Positions 23,527 through 33,653 of a stretch of DNA of 64,000 nucleotides are shown piece by piece. Made by a program: the position numbers and the translations under genes. The stretch comes from Synechococcus sp. WH 8101. GTDB lineage: Bacteria; Cyanobacteriota; Cyanobacteriia; PCC-6307; Cyanobiaceae. The DNA lies in assembly GCF_004209775.1 (NCBI RefSeq), contig NZ_CP035914.1, positions 620,001 to 684,000 on the forward strand, read 5' to 3'. Each line of letters starts with the position of its first letter. The stretch's first letter is position 1. The notes under the pieces are model-generated. The model was not told the DNA's origin, did no database searches, and saw only the letters and a program-made list of their open reading frames with translations.

Positions 23527-24668
23527 GGCAACAGGCTGAGGGCCTGATCAAGATCGGCGATCAGATCCGCAGTGTCTTCGCATCCCACCGACAGGCGCAC
23601 CAGCCCATCGCTGATGCCGAGCTTCTCCTTCACGTCCACAGACACAGCAGCGTGGGTCATGGTGGCGGGGTGGCAGATCAGGCTCTCCACGCCCCCCAGG
23701 CTTTCGGCCATGGTGAACCAGCGCAGGGCCTTGCTAACGGCATAGGCCAGATCGCGGTTGGCGTTAAGGCCAAGGGTCACGATGGCGCCACCGCCCTGCA
23801 TCTGCCGCTGGGCCACCGAGTGCTGCGGGTGATCTGTCCGAAGGGGGTAGCGCACCCAGGCCACCGCTGGATGGGCCGCCAGGTGGTCGGCGATGGCGGC
23901 CGCGCTGGCCATCTGCTGGCGCAGGCGCAGCGGCAGGGTCTTGATGCCGCGGGTAATCAGCCAGCAATCGAAGGGCGAGGGCATCAGCCCCAGGGCCTTC
24001 TGGGCGAACACCATCTTTTGGTGCCAGGCGGGGTCGTCGCAGCAGACCGCACCGCCCAGGGCATCGGAATGGCCATTGATGTATTTGGTGGTGCTGGTGA
24101 GCGAGAGGGTGGCCCCCATCGCCAGGGGGCGCTGCACCAGGGCGGTGGCGAAGGTGTTGTCGACCACCACGGGCACGCCGGCGCTGCGGGCTGCCATACA
24201 CACCGCCTCCAGATCGATCACCTTGAGCAGGGGGTTGGTGGGGCTTTCCAGCCACACCATCGCCGGCTTGCGCTCAGCGATCGTCGCCAGTGCGGTGGCG
24301 TCAGTGAAGTCGACCCATTCCGTGCGCACACCGAACTTGGCGAACACCTGCTCGAACAGGCGCACGGTGCAGCCGTAGAGGTTCTCCTCGCAGAGCACCC
24401 GATCGCCCTGGCGCAGGGTGGAGGCGATGGCGGTGATTGCACTCACACCGGAGCCGAACACCGTGGCGTGGGCGCACTGCTCCACTGAGGCCAGCACCGC
24501 CTCGAGGATGCGGAAATTGGGATTGCCGGAGCGGGTGTAGTCGAAGCCGCCAGGGTTGCCGTGGGCAAAGGTGGAGGTGGCGTAGATCGGCGGCATCACC
24601 GTGCCGGTGCCTTCGGCGAAGCTGTCGCCGTGATGGATGGCCCGGGTGGCGATCGCCGGCTTCTGCAC
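23523..24668 (-). CDS. metB: Cystathionine gamma-synthase / gamma-lyase family enzyme
   Basis: A 381-residue trans-sulfuration PLP enzyme of bacterial type. Visible are TRAIHHGDSFAEGTGTVMPP, YTRSGNPNFRILE, the SGVSAI cofactor loop, VVVDNTFATALVQRPLAMGA and the PLP lysine in SLTSTTKYINGHSD. The C-terminal RLSVGCEDTADLIADLDQAL is typical. It cannot be assigned to synthase or lyase from motifs alone; MetB is the customary name. It is the first gene of the metB-CGS-cysK run. Confidence 0.85.
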   Translation of the reverse strand: MQKPAIATRAIHHGDSFAEGTGTVMPPIYATSTFAHGNPGGFDYTRSGNPNFRILEAVLASVEQCAHATVFGSGVSAITAIASTLRQGDRVLCEENLYGCTVRLFEQVFAKFGVRTEWVDFTDATALATIAERKPAMVWLESPTNPLLKVIDLEAVCMAARSAGVPVVVDNTFATALVQRPLAMGATLSLTSTTKYINGHSDALGGAVCCDDPAWHQKMVFAQKALGLMPSPFDCWLITRGIKTLPLRLRQQMASAAAIADHLAAHPAVAWVRYPLRTDHPQHSVAQRQMQGGGAIVTLGLNANRDLAYAVSKALRWFTMAESLGGVESLICHPATMTHAAVSVDVKEKLGISDGLVRLSVGCEDTADLIADLDQALSLLP

Positions 24669-24724
24669 GCTGGTGGGGCACGGGGTGGGGCGAGCCTACG
24701 CAGCCAACCGTGCCAGCAATTCAT

Positions 24725-24752
24725 AAAAAAGCCCCCGCCGGAGCGAGGGGCC
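24725..24752 (-). terminator. Rho-independent terminator of rpsD
   Basis: On the minus strand GCCCC, a GC-rich 10-11 base loop, GGGGGC, then TTTTTT. It lies 36 bases after the rpsD stop and before the metB start. Confidence 0.75.
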
Positions 24753-24788
24753 ATCGATGCAGCGGAACGCTGGTAGGGAGCGCTGGGC

Positions 24789-25397
24789 TCAGACTTTCCT
24801 GGAGTAGTACTCCACCACCAACAGTTCGTTGATCTCCAGAGCGACCCACTCACGCTCGCAGCGGCCAATCACCTTGGCGCTGAGCTTGGTTTTGTCGAGT
24901 TCGAGGTGGGGCGGCACGTTGGCGAGGCTCGGGAATTCCAGGTTGCCTTCGGCCAGCTTCTTGCTGCCCTTGCGTTCGCGGATGGCGATCACATCGCCGG
25001 CCTTGCACTGGTAGCTGGCGATGTCGGTGACGCGACCGTTCACGGTCACGTGGCCATGGTTCACCAGCTGCCGCGCACCGGGAACGGTGGGACCGAAGCC
25101 GAGACGGAAACAGACGTTGTCGAGACGGTTCTCGAGCAGTTTCAGCAGGTTGGTTCCGGTGGAACCCTCCTGGGCGCGCGCTTTCTTCACGTAGCGCACC
25201 AGCTGACGTTCAGAGACGCCGTAGTTGAAGCGAAGCTTCTGCTTTTCTTCGAGACGGATCGCGTATTCAGAGCGCTTGCGACGGGCCTGGCCGTGCTGAC
25301 CGGGGGGATAGGACCGCTTTGCGGCCTTCCGGGTGAGACCGGGGAGGTCTCCCAAGCGCCGCGTGATCCTCAGGCGAGGGCCGCGGTAACGAGACAT
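24789..25397 (-). CDS. rpsD: 30S ribosomal protein S4
   Basis: S4 nucleates 16S rRNA folding and lies at the mRNA entry tunnel. 202 residues with [20 protein letters not shown], the Lys/Arg-rich [17 protein letters not shown] and the S4 RNA-binding domain [33 protein letters not shown]. All are as in cyanobacterial and chloroplast S4. It is divergent from yidD and followed by a terminator. Confidence 0.98.
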   Translation of the reverse strand: MSRYRGPRLRITRRLGDLPGLTRKAAKRSYPPGQHGQARRKRSEYAIRLEEKQKLRFNYGVSERQLVRYVKKARAQEGSTGTNLLKLLENRLDNVCFRLGFGPTVPGARQLVNHGHVTVNGRVTDIASYQCKAGDVIAIRERKGSKKLAEGNLEFPSLANVPPHLELDKTKLSAKVIGRCEREWVALEINELLVVEYYSRKV

Positions 25398-25471
25398 AGA
25401 GACAGGAAGGGATGGAGCTTCCGCGCCGCTGACCCGTCATGCTGGGCAAGAGGCCCAGGTTGCGGCTCCGC

Positions 25472-25738
25472 ATGCGCGAATCCACCACTGTATCCGGCGG
25501 CTTTCCCGCCCAGATCAATCGCCTCATCAGCGGCCTGCTGCTGGCGCTGATCGGTGTCTACCGCCGCTGGTTCTCTCCCCTGCTCGGCCCCCGTTGCCGC
25601 TTCATCCCCAGCTGCAGCGCCTATGGCCTGGAGGCGATCCAGCGCCATGGCCCCTGGCGCGGCGGGTGGCTCACCCTGCGTCGGCTCAGCCGTTGCCACC
25701 CCTTCACCCCCTGTGGCTGTGACCCCGTCCCCGACTGA
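25472..25738 (+). CDS. yidD: Membrane protein insertion efficiency factor YidD
   Basis: A small membrane-associated protein that assists YidC-dependent insertion. The core [29 protein letters not shown] is diagnostic (RCRFxPSCSxYxxEAI). The product is 88 residues from the ATG at 25472; an ATG at 25439 would add 11. It ends in [12 protein letters not shown]. It overlaps the glutaredoxin-like gene by 20 bases. Confidence 0.92.
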   Translation: MRESTTVSGGFPAQINRLISGLLLALIGVYRRWFSPLLGPRCRFIPSCSAYGLEAIQRHGPWRGGWLTLRRLSRCHPFTPCGCDPVPD

Positions 25739-26027
25739 GCCCCTTCCCCTGATCCTCTACAGCCGAAGGGGTTGTTGCCTGTGTGAGGGCCTGGAGCAGC
25801 GCTTGCGAGAGCTTGCGCTTCACACCCTGGCGCCGCCGCTGCAGTTGCAGGTGATCGACATCGATGGAGCCGGTGTCGATCCCTCCCTGAGGGCCCGCTA
25901 CGACCTGGAGGTGCCGGTGCTGGCGCTTCCCGCCGGTGTGTTGCCACGGGTGTCTCCTCGTCTGTCGGGCGAGGGTCTGTTCCGCTGGTTGCAACGGGCT
26001 TGCGCCACCAGGCTCGGATCGGATTAG
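25719..26027 (+). CDS. Glutaredoxin-like thioredoxin-fold protein
   Basis: From a GTG at 25719 this is a 102-residue protein. It starts [22 protein letters not shown], the first strand, CxxC-type active site (Cys-Cys-Leu-Cys) and first helix of a glutaredoxin-like fold. The conserved cis-proline region is [13 protein letters not shown]. It matches the DUF836/GlrX-like group common in cyanobacteria. The long overlap with yidD and 26-base gap to murE indicate one operon. Redox partner unknown. Confidence 0.8.
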   Translation: MTPSPTEPLPLILYSRRGCCLCEGLEQRLRELALHTLAPPLQLQVIDIDGAGVDPSLRARYDLEVPVLALPAGVLPRVSPRLSGEGLFRWLQRACATRLGSD

Positions 26028-26053
26028 AACGACTCCACCTGATCGGGCAGCCG

Positions 26054-27565
26054 ATGTCCCAGACGTTGCATTCACTTCTGCGGGCGGTGGGGTTGCCCTG
26101 GCCTGAACAGCTGGCCAACGTGCCGATTGAGGCGATTACCTGCGACTCCCGCTGTGTCAGCCGCGGCAGCCTGTTTCTGGGGCTGCCCGGCGTTCGTGTG
26201 GATGGGGGCAGCTTCTGGCCCAGGGCCCTCGCCGATGGGGCTGCTGCTGCGGTGATTGGTCCGGCGGCAGCGGCGGTGCAACCACCCGGCCCAGAGGATC
26301 CGGTGCTGGTGGTGCCGGAGCCGGTGGCCCAGTGGATCGGTGAGCTAGCGGCGGCGTTCTGGCAGCGGCCCTCCAGCCGCATGACCCTGATCGGGGTGAC
26401 GGGCACCAACGGCAAGACCACCACCACCCATCTGATCGAGCACCTGAGCCTGGAGGCCGGCCGACCCGCCGCCCTGTTCGGCACCCTGGTGAACCGCTGG
26501 CCCGGACACAGCATCACGGCCACCCACACCACCGCCTTCGCCGATCGGCTGCAGGCCCAACTGGCGGAGGCCGTGGCCGGTGGCACCCAGGTGGCTGCCA
26601 TGGAGGTGAGCTCCCATGCCCTGGAGCAGCAGCGGGTGGCCGGGTGCCGCTTCGCCGGGGCGGTGTTCACCAACCTCACCCAGGACCACCTCGATTACCA
26701 CCCATCGATGCAGGCCTATTTCGAGGCCAAGGCGCGTTTGTTCAGCACGCCCCTGTTGCTGGAGGACGGGATTCGGGCGGTGGTGAATGTGGATGATCCC
26801 TGGGGTCGCCAGCTGGCCGAGCGGCTGGGCGCGCGGTGCTGGCGCTGTTCCCTGGAGCCCGATCAGGAGGCGGAGCTGACCATGACTGATCTGGTGATGC
26901 GCTCCAGCGGTGTGGAGGGGCGCCTGATCACTCCCAAGGGCGAGGGGCGGTTTGCGTCGCCACTGGTGGGGCGCTTCAATCTGATGAATCTGATGCAGGC
27001 GGTGGCGGTGCTGCAACAGCAGGGTCTTCCCTTGCCTCTGCTGCTTGAGGGTCTCGGCAGTTTTCGTGGCGTTCCTGGGCGGATGGAGCGGGTGGTGGTG
27101 CCCTCAGCCGCAGCGGCTCAATTGCCCGCCGTCCTGGTCGACTACGCCCATACCCCCGATGGTCTCAAGAATGCGCTCGAGGCGTGTCGCCCCTTTGTGG
27201 AGGGGCGTCTGATCTGCGTGTTCGGCTGTGGCGGTGATCGCGATCGGGGCAAGCGCCCTCAGATGGCCTCGATCGCCGCGAAGCTGGCGGATCGGGTGGT
27301 GGTGACCTCCGATAACCCCCGCACCGAGAATCCCCAGCAGATCCTTGCCGATGTGGTGGAGGGGCTGCCCTCCAGCACCGACCGCGTGGTGGAGGGTGAT
27401 CGGGCGGCGGCGATTGCCGCTGCAGTCGCCGAAGCGAGACCCGGCGATCTGGTGCTGATCGCTGGCAAGGGCCATGAGGATTACCAGATTCTCGGCACCG
27501 AGAAAGTGCACTTCGACGATCGTGAGGAGGCGGAGAAGGCGCTGCGCTCTCGGCTGATCCGCTGA
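26054..27565 (+). CDS. murE: UDP-MurNAc-L-Ala-D-Glu:meso-diaminopimelate ligase
   Basis: MurE adds the third peptide residue to the peptidoglycan precursor. The ATP-binding loop is [17 protein letters not shown]. The carbamylated-lysine region is [13 protein letters not shown], with [10 protein letters not shown] following. [12 protein letters not shown] carries the DNPR motif that selects meso-diaminopimelate. 503 residues from the ATG at 26054. The upstream extension to 26000 is not family-like. Confidence 0.96.
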   Translation: MSQTLHSLLRAVGLPWPEQLANVPIEAITCDSRCVSRGSLFLGLPGVRVDGGSFWPRALADGAAAAVIGPAAAAVQPPGPEDPVLVVPEPVAQWIGELAAAFWQRPSSRMTLIGVTGTNGKTTTTHLIEHLSLEAGRPAALFGTLVNRWPGHSITATHTTAFADRLQAQLAEAVAGGTQVAAMEVSSHALEQQRVAGCRFAGAVFTNLTQDHLDYHPSMQAYFEAKARLFSTPLLLEDGIRAVVNVDDPWGRQLAERLGARCWRCSLEPDQEAELTMTDLVMRSSGVEGRLITPKGEGRFASPLVGRFNLMNLMQAVAVLQQQGLPLPLLLEGLGSFRGVPGRMERVVVPSAAAAQLPAVLVDYAHTPDGLKNALEACRPFVEGRLICVFGCGGDRDRGKRPQMASIAAKLADRVVVTSDNPRTENPQQILADVVEGLPSSTDRVVEGDRAAAIAAAVAEARPGDLVLIAGKGHEDYQILGTEKVHFDDREEAEKALRSRLIR

Positions 27566-27598
27566 CCGCCTGAACACTGATCGCCTGATCCCGTCTCC

Positions 27599-28441
27599 CT
27601 ACAGCAGGGCCAGGATCCTGCTGCGGCCCACGATCAGGGCCACGCTCACGGCAAAACCGATCAGGAGCAGCACCTGATAGCAGAGGAAGAACAATCGCTC
27701 GCTGGCACCGCGATAAAACCGCTGGCCGCTCAGATTGCCGATCACCGTGACCGGAATCAGCAGCAGGGCACTGCCGGCGTTGCCGAGATGGAGGATGCCC
27801 AGGCTGATCAGGGGAATCAACTTCAGCAAGTTCTGCACCAGCAGCGCCACCAGTTGCGCTGCCACGAAGCGACTGCGTGGCACCTGATGGCGCAGGAAAA
27901 ACACCGTGAGCAGCGGTGAGCCGGAATTGGCCACGGTCTGGCTGATCCCCACCCCCGATCCCACCATCAGTAGGCCGGTGGGGCCGGCCGGTCCACCGCC
28001 ACCACCGGCGCGGGCAATGGCGTTGCGCCCTGCCACCAGGGCCACATACAGCAGCGAGAGCAGGGCCACCAACACCTCCATGCGGCGATGCACAAGGTTG
28101 AGATCGCCGCCCGACACCAGAGCCCAGAGCGCCAGTCCGCCCAGGGCCGTGCCCAGCACCATGCCGAGCACCAGGGGTTGCAACAGGCGTCGTTCGCCTT
28201 CGCCGCGGTGCTGCCACACGCCGAGCAGGGCCGCCGGCAGCATCAGCACGGCCACCACGGCCAGGCCATCGCTTGGGCCGAGGGCGAACACCATCAGGGG
28301 TGACACGACAAAGCCACCGGTGCCCAGGCCACTGCGGGCGAACCCCATCAGGAAGGCGGCGCTGAGGGCGAGCAGCAGGGCCAGCCAGGGCAGGGGCTGG
28401 GTGAGAAACGCCTGCAGCACAGCGATGCCCGAATCGTTCAC
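27599..28441 (-). CDS. TauE/SafE-family anion exporter
   Basis: A 280-residue membrane protein with about eight hydrophobic helices and the two-repeat TauE/SafE architecture (FLMGFARSGLGTGGFVVSPLM; MVGSGVGISQTVANSGSPLL). Family members move sulfite, sulfoacetate or related sulfur anions. Its GTG start overlaps the upstream C-DES-type lyase stop by four bases (GTGA), so a sulfur-compound substrate produced by that enzyme is a reasonable inference. Confidence 0.85.
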   Translation of the reverse strand: MNDSGIAVLQAFLTQPLPWLALLLALSAAFLMGFARSGLGTGGFVVSPLMVFALGPSDGLAVVAVLMLPAALLGVWQHRGEGERRLLQPLVLGMVLGTALGGLALWALVSGGDLNLVHRRMEVLVALLSLLYVALVAGRNAIARAGGGGGPAGPTGLLMVGSGVGISQTVANSGSPLLTVFFLRHQVPRSRFVAAQLVALLVQNLLKLIPLISLGILHLGNAGSALLLIPVTVIGNLSGQRFYRGASERLFFLCYQVLLLIGFAVSVALIVGRSRILALL

Positions 28442-29622
28442 ACCCTAAGTAGCTCCGCCAGGGCTTCCTGTAGCTGCAAGAGCTCCTCATCGGTGCTGGT
28501 GATGTGGGTGCAGGCGCGCAGGCAGGCGGGATCGGCCAGGTCGCGGATCCAGATCCCTTCGGCACCAAGCGCCTGCACCACCTGGCTGGGCGGGCTGGCA
28601 GCGGTCAGCGTGAAGCTCACTAGCCCGGCCGGCGGTGGACCCTCGAGCAGGGGTGTCGCCCCCGGCAGCGTTGCCAGTTGCTGCCAGAGCTTGGCGCTGA
28701 GCGCCTGAATCTGCTCCAGGCGCCGCTCGGCACTGCCCTGCTGCTCGAGCAGCTCCAGCGAGGTGCGCAATCCGGCCATCAATGGGATGCAGCTGGTGGC
28801 GACTTCGAAGCGGCGACTGTCGTGATGGAACGGATCGGGATCGCCCATCACGGCGCGAGTTTCATCCTGGAGACTGCGCCAACCGATCAGGGTGGGGCTG
28901 GCCTCTGCCAGCACCCGTTCGGAGAGGGCCACACCTCCCAATCCCTCCGCACCGCAGGCCCACTTGTGCCCCGTGAAGGCGTAGATGTCGGCTGCGGCCG
29001 CGGCTTCGGCCACGGGGATCTGCCCAAAGCTCTGGGCCGCATCCACCAGCAGGTAGGGCTGGCTGGGGTGCTGCCTGAGCTGGGCCGCCACCGCGGCGAT
29101 CGGCATGCGTTGCCCTGTGTTCCAGAGCAGATGGGAGAGCACCACCAGGCGGGTGCGCGGCTGAAAATGGGTCTCCAGTGCCTGGAGCACGGCGGCATCG
29201 GTTTGCGCTTGTTCCTCGCGCCCGCCCCGGAGCTGTTGCACCGTCAGGGTGTCGATCTGCAGTTGCTGGCGCCGCGCCAGTTCGTGGCAGGCGGCCACCA
29301 CACCGGGGTGTTCGCAGTCGCTGATCAGGATCCGATCCCCCGGCGCCAGGGGCAGACCCCAGAGCGGCAGCACACAGCCACTGGTCACGTTCTCGCTCAG
29401 GGCGAGGCGATGGGGGGCGACGCCGCACAGTCCGGCCAGCAGGGCCCGCGTGCTGTTCACCTCCCGGCTGATGTAAGGCCACACGTCGGCGGTGAAGGGC
29501 CCCAGCTCCTGAATCCGCTGCCATGAGCTGGTGATCGCCTCCAGCGTTGGCGTTGGCAACGGACCCTGGCCGCCGTAGTTGAAGTAGGTCTTGTTGGCGA
29601 GGGCGGGGCAGTGGTGGCGCAT
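28438..29622 (-). CDS. L-cysteine/cystine C-S lyase (C-DES type), class V aminotransferase fold
   Basis: A 394-residue PLP enzyme. The start MRHHCPALANKTYFNYGGQGPLP is characteristic of the cyanobacterial cystine lyase C-DES (slr2143 type). That enzyme releases persulfide from cystine and was linked to iron-sulfur assembly. The PLP lysine lies in YAFTGHKWACGAEGLGG; the cofactor Asp/His region is LLVDAAQSFGQIPV. Class V relatives include NifS/SufS, but the NifS-type mobile cysteine loop is not apparent. It is coupled to the TauE-type exporter by a 4-base overlap and divergent from the rimK fusion. Confidence 0.85.
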   Translation of the reverse strand: MRHHCPALANKTYFNYGGQGPLPTPTLEAITSSWQRIQELGPFTADVWPYISREVNSTRALLAGLCGVAPHRLALSENVTSGCVLPLWGLPLAPGDRILISDCEHPGVVAACHELARRQQLQIDTLTVQQLRGGREEQAQTDAAVLQALETHFQPRTRLVVLSHLLWNTGQRMPIAAVAAQLRQHPSQPYLLVDAAQSFGQIPVAEAAAAADIYAFTGHKWACGAEGLGGVALSERVLAEASPTLIGWRSLQDETRAVMGDPDPFHHDSRRFEVATSCIPLMAGLRTSLELLEQQGSAERRLEQIQALSAKLWQQLATLPGATPLLEGPPPAGLVSFTLTAASPPSQVVQALGAEGIWIRDLADPACLRACTHITSTDEELLQLQEALAELLRV

Positions 29623-29704
29623 CGCTCCAGGCGTCAGCGTCTGAACTGGATCATCGCTGGATCAGCGCCCTGGCAGCGGGATCAGATTGAGGTGTGTCGC
29701 GCTG

Positions 29705-31102
29705 ATGGCGATGGACGCCAAGGTGATCGTTGGCAGTGAGGAATGGTGCGGCCTGCCGGGCATAGGCCTGCCGGCGATCAAGGCGCGGGTGGATTCCGGT
29801 GCCGCCACCTCATCACTCCATGCCTTCAACATCGCGCCCTTTCAGCGGGAGGGGCAGGAGTGGATCAGCTTTGAAGTGCACCCGCTCCAGAACGACCGCT
29901 CAGTGGTGGTGCGGCATGAGGCACCGGTGCTGCAGCAGCGGGGCGTGAAGAACACCAGCGGCCTGGTGGAGGCCCGCTATGTGATTCGGGAGACCCTGCA
30001 GCTTGGTGATCAGAGCTGGCCGATTGAGATCACCCTCACCAATCGCGATGCCATGGGGTATCGGATGCTCCTGGGCCGTGAGGCGATGGTGGGGCGGGTG
30101 CTGGTGGATCCTGAGGGCAGCCATCACCTCGTGCAGTACGCAGCGCCTGAGGTGGAGGCGATGTATGCCCATCACCGGGTGGAACGCACGGGCCTGCGCA
30201 TTGCTCTGTTGGCCACCGATCCCGACCTTTACAGCAACCGCCGCCTGATGGAGGCGGGGGAGGAGCGGGGCCATCGCATGGAATTTCTGGCGATCAAGCA
30301 CTGCTACATGCGCCTCGATGCCCAGAGCCCGGAGATGCATTACCGGGGTCGCGATGTGCTGGAGCGTTTCGATGCGGTGATCCCGCGCATCCGCCCCAGC
30401 GTCACCTTCTATGGCTGTGCGGTGACGCGTCAGTTTCAGGCCATGGGCCTGCAGACGCTCAATACAGCGGAAGCGATCAGCTGCTCGCGCGACAAGTTGC
30501 TGGCCTCGCAGCTGTTCGTGCGCCACGGGCTGAATGTGCCGGTGACGGGCTTTGCCAGCTCCCCGCTCGACACGAAAGACCTGATCAAAATGGTGGGTGG
30601 GGCGCCGCTGATCGTGAAGTTGCTCGAGGGTGCCCAGGGGCGTGGCGTGGTGTTGGCGGAAACCCAGAAGGCAGCGGAGAGTGTGATCAACGCGATGAAA
30701 AGCATCAACGCCAATCTGCTGGTGCAGGAATTCATCAAGGAAGCCGGCGGCAAGGATCTCCGCTGTTTTGTGATGGGCGGCAAGGTGGTGGCGGCGATCG
30801 AGCGCACAGCAGCCCTGGGCGACTATCGCGCCAACCTGCACCAGGGCGGCAAGGCCCGGGCGGTGCGGGTGCTGCAGAACGAGCGACGTCTGGCGATCGC
30901 GGCTTGCCGTGCCATGGGCCTGGATGTGGCTGGTGTCGACATCATCCGTTCGGAACGCGGCCCCCTGCTGCTGGAGGTGAATTCCAGCCCGGGGTTGGAA
31001 GGCATTGAAACCGCCACGGGCAAAGACCTGGCGGGGCGGATGATTCAGGAGCTGGAGCGCAAGCTCGGCTGGGTGCGCCCCGTGCATTCCGCCTTAGCCT
31101 GA
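29705..31102 (+). CDS. RimB-RimK fusion: retropepsin-like domain plus ATP-grasp glutamate ligase
   Basis: RimK adds glutamates to ribosomal protein S6 or other carboxyl acceptors; RimB-type proteins are retropepsin-like. Residues 1-155 carry the aspartyl site in KARVDSGAATSSLHA and the closing YRMLLGREAM. Residues 165-460 are RimK: LRIALLATDPDLYSNRRLMEA, NTAEAISCSRDKLLASQLF, VKLLEGAQGRGVVLAET and LLLEVNSSPGLEGIE. In many bacteria these are separate genes. Here they are one polypeptide of 465 residues, so stoichiometric action is implied. The start is ATG at 29705; an ATG two codons on is possible. Confidence 0.88.
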   Translation: MAMDAKVIVGSEEWCGLPGIGLPAIKARVDSGAATSSLHAFNIAPFQREGQEWISFEVHPLQNDRSVVVRHEAPVLQQRGVKNTSGLVEARYVIRETLQLGDQSWPIEITLTNRDAMGYRMLLGREAMVGRVLVDPEGSHHLVQYAAPEVEAMYAHHRVERTGLRIALLATDPDLYSNRRLMEAGEERGHRMEFLAIKHCYMRLDAQSPEMHYRGRDVLERFDAVIPRIRPSVTFYGCAVTRQFQAMGLQTLNTAEAISCSRDKLLASQLFVRHGLNVPVTGFASSPLDTKDLIKMVGGAPLIVKLLEGAQGRGVVLAETQKAAESVINAMKSINANLLVQEFIKEAGGKDLRCFVMGGKVVAAIERTAALGDYRANLHQGGKARAVRVLQNERRLAIAACRAMGLDVAGVDIIRSERGPLLLEVNSSPGLEGIETATGKDLAGRMIQELERKLGWVRPVHSALA

Positions 31103-31124
31103 GGTCCTGAACTCAGGCTGGGTT

Positions 31125-31829
31125 TTGGCTTCCGTTGACTGGCTCTGGATCCTCCACCCGTTTCTGGCGGTGGTGCTGATCTATCCCCTGATCGGCATGG
31201 TGATCCGCCTGGCGTTGCAGACCCGGCAGCGTCGCCTGCAAAAAAGCAAACTTCCCGCCACGGTGGGGCGCGACCACAGTGATCTGGGGCGTTGGTTGTC
31301 GGCCGGCGTGGTGGTGATCGTGCTGATCGCGCTCACCGTGGTGATTGCCACCAAGGCGCCTCTGGCGGCCTTCGCGGGGGGAGCCTCCCGGGCGATCCAG
31401 CTGCTGCTTGTGCTGATCGGCACGCTGGTGAGCCTGGTGGCGCTGTGGTTCGCGAAGGCGCCGGGGTTGCGCCTGGTCTTTGCCCTGATCACCTGGGCCG
31501 GTGTGCTCGGGCTCGGTGCCCAGCCGGAGGTCTGGCGACTGTCGGATAACCCCCTGGATGGAGCCTTCTGGCAATCGCATTACTGGGCTGGCGTCGGCGT
31601 GACGGGCTTGATGCTCTTTTCGCTCGGCGCTCGGCCAGAGATCCTGCGCGACATCCGCCTGCGGCGCCTCCACGTGAGCGCCAGTTTGCTGGCGGCGGTG
31701 CTGTTTGTGCTGCAGGGGCTCACTGGCACCCGGGATCTGTTGGAGATCCCCTTGAGCTGGCAGAAGCCGGCGGTGTATGCCTGCGATTTCGAGGCGCGCA
31801 CCTGCCCGCCGCCGGTTCAGAGCACCTGA
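31125..31829 (+). CDS. DUF4079-type integral membrane protein
   Basis: A 234-residue protein with about five hydrophobic helices ([73 protein letters not shown]). The HPxxA start and [10 protein letters not shown] end fit the cyanobacterial DUF4079 family. That family has a cytochrome-b561-like layout but no known function. The TTG start follows the rimK fusion by 22 bases. Its end overlaps the convergent nfu gene by 13 bases. Confidence 0.75.
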   Translation: MASVDWLWILHPFLAVVLIYPLIGMVIRLALQTRQRRLQKSKLPATVGRDHSDLGRWLSAGVVVIVLIALTVVIATKAPLAAFAGGASRAIQLLLVLIGTLVSLVALWFAKAPGLRLVFALITWAGVLGLGAQPEVWRLSDNPLDGAFWQSHYWAGVGVTGLMLFSLGARPEILRDIRLRRLHVSASLLAAVLFVLQGLTGTRDLLEIPLSWQKPAVYACDFEARTCPPPVQST

Positions 31830-32062
31830 ACCACTTCACTGACCTCGGGGATCATTTCGCGCATCTTGCGCTCGATGCCCATCTTGAGGGTCATCGTGCT
31901 GCTGGGGCAGCTGCCGCAGGCCCCCTGCAGACGCACCTTCACCACGGGGCCATCAATTTCCACCACTTCCACGTTGCCGCCGTCGGCCATCAGGAAGGGA
32001 CGCAGCTCATCGAGCACCTTCTCCACGTTCTCGCTGGAGAGGGGCAGGGTTTCCGTGCTCAT
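31817..32062 (-). CDS. nfu: Nfu-type iron-sulfur cluster scaffold
   Basis: An 81-residue NifU C-terminal-domain protein. The cluster ligands are in [20 protein letters not shown] (CxxC). The N-terminus [22 protein letters not shown] is typical. In cyanobacteria this short Nfu is the main [4Fe-4S]/[2Fe-2S] scaffold supplying photosystem I. The length is normal for that group. It is divergent from mqo. Confidence 0.95.
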   Translation of the reverse strand: MSTETLPLSSENVEKVLDELRPFLMADGGNVEVVEIDGPVVKVRLQGACGSCPSSTMTLKMGIERKMREMIPEVSEVVQVL

Positions 32063-32138
32063 GGCGGCGTTGCTGGGATGTCAAGACCACAATCGTAGGC
32101 AGGTCCTGCGCGACACCGGCCCATAGCCTTGAGCAGCT

Positions 32139-33653
32139 GTGCCGTCTGCTGCCATCGCTTTGGAACGCTACGACGCTGTGCTGGTGGGCGCTGGGATCAT
32201 GAGCGCCACGCTGGCCTCGCTCTTGCAGGCCCTCGATCCCGAGCTGCGCCTGCTGCTGGTGGAGCGGCTGGAGGCGCCGGCGCTGGAGAGCAGTGCTGCG
32301 GTGAACAACGCCGGTACAGGCCATGCCGCCAATTGCGAACTGAATTACACGCCGCAGCAGCCGGATGGCACCGTGGCGACGGCCAAGGCCCTGGCGATCA
32401 ATGCGTCCTTCGAGACCAGCCTCGAGTTCTGGGCGTCGCTGGCGGAGCAGGGGCAATTGCAGCCCGAAACCTTTCTGCACCGGGTGCCCCATTGCAGCCT
32501 GGTGTGGGGTGATGCCGATGTGGCGTTTCTCCGGCAGCGGCATTGCCAGCTGAGCGCGCTGCCGGCGTTCGCAGCAATGGAATGGAGCACCGATCGGGCT
32601 GAAATCGCCGCTTGGATGCCGTTGGTGATGGCGGGGCGTCGCCAGGATCAGCCGATCGCGGCCACCCGGATCGCCCGGGGGATGGATGTGGATTTCGGGG
32701 CCCTCACCCGTGCCCTGCTGGCGCCCCTGCAGGCGTCCGGCGCCCTGGAGCTCCTGTTGGGCACCACGGTCACCGATCTGCAGCGCTGCTCAGCGGCCCC
32801 GGGTGAGGGAGCGGCTGACTGGTGCCTGACGCTGCGCGGTCCTTCTGGCAGTCGCCAGGTGCAGGCGCCTTTCGTCTTCCTGGGTGCCGGAGGTGGCGCC
32901 TTGCCCCTGCTGCAGCGCAGCGGCATTCCGGAAGCGGACGCCTACGCCGGGTTTCCGGTGAGTGGTCAGTGGTTGGTCTGCAACGACCCGGCCCTGGTCG
33001 AACGCCACCACGCCAAGGTGTACGGCAAAGCCAAGGTGGGCGCGCCGCCGATGTCGGTACCCCATCTCGACAGCCGCTGGATCGATGGCCAGCGGTCGCT
33101 GTTATTTGGCCCCTATGCCGGCTTCAGCAGCAAATTTCTCAAAACCGGCTCCCTGCTCGATCTGCCCCGCTCGGTGCGACGCCGCAATCTGGTGCCGATG
33201 CTGCAGGTGGGCGTCAATAACCTGCCTCTGGTGCGGTATCTGATCAATCAGCTGCGCCAGAGCGATGCTGAGCGCATGGAGGCCCTGCGCGCCTTCCTGC
33301 CCCAGGCGCGCGATCAGGACTGGACGCTGTCGGTGGCGGGTCAACGGGTGCAGATCATCAAGCGCACGCCGGAGGGTGGTCGACTTCAGCTGGGCACTGA
33401 GGTGGTGGCCGCCGCCGACGGCTCCCTGGCGGCCCTGCTGGGGGCCTCGCCCGGGGCGAGCACAGCGGTGACGATCATGCTCGAGGTGTTGCAGCGCTGT
33501 TTCCCGCAGCGCCTGGCCAGCCCCGCCTGGAGCGAGCGTCTGCAGCAGTTGCTCCCCAGTGTGGGCCAGGATCTCAATGCTGATCCGGCGTTGTTGGCCC
33601 GCACGCGCGAGCGCAGCGACGCTTTGCTCAGCCGTGCTCCAGCGACCCGGTGA
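32139..33653 (+). CDS. mqo: Malate:quinone oxidoreductase
   Basis: A peripheral membrane FAD enzyme oxidising malate to oxaloacetate with quinone as acceptor. The N-terminal FAD site [19 protein letters not shown] is followed by [40 protein letters not shown] and [17 protein letters not shown], then [14 protein letters not shown]. 504 residues is full length. The start is GTG at 32139. Its 3' end overlaps the convergent SMR gene by 26 bases. Confidence 0.95.
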   Translation: MPSAAIALERYDAVLVGAGIMSATLASLLQALDPELRLLLVERLEAPALESSAAVNNAGTGHAANCELNYTPQQPDGTVATAKALAINASFETSLEFWASLAEQGQLQPETFLHRVPHCSLVWGDADVAFLRQRHCQLSALPAFAAMEWSTDRAEIAAWMPLVMAGRRQDQPIAATRIARGMDVDFGALTRALLAPLQASGALELLLGTTVTDLQRCSAAPGEGAADWCLTLRGPSGSRQVQAPFVFLGAGGGALPLLQRSGIPEADAYAGFPVSGQWLVCNDPALVERHHAKVYGKAKVGAPPMSVPHLDSRWIDGQRSLLFGPYAGFSSKFLKTGSLLDLPRSVRRRNLVPMLQVGVNNLPLVRYLINQLRQSDAERMEALRAFLPQARDQDWTLSVAGQRVQIIKRTPEGGRLQLGTEVVAAADGSLAALLGASPGASTAVTIMLEVLQRCFPQRLASPAWSERLQQLLPSVGQDLNADPALLARTRERSDALLSRAPATR

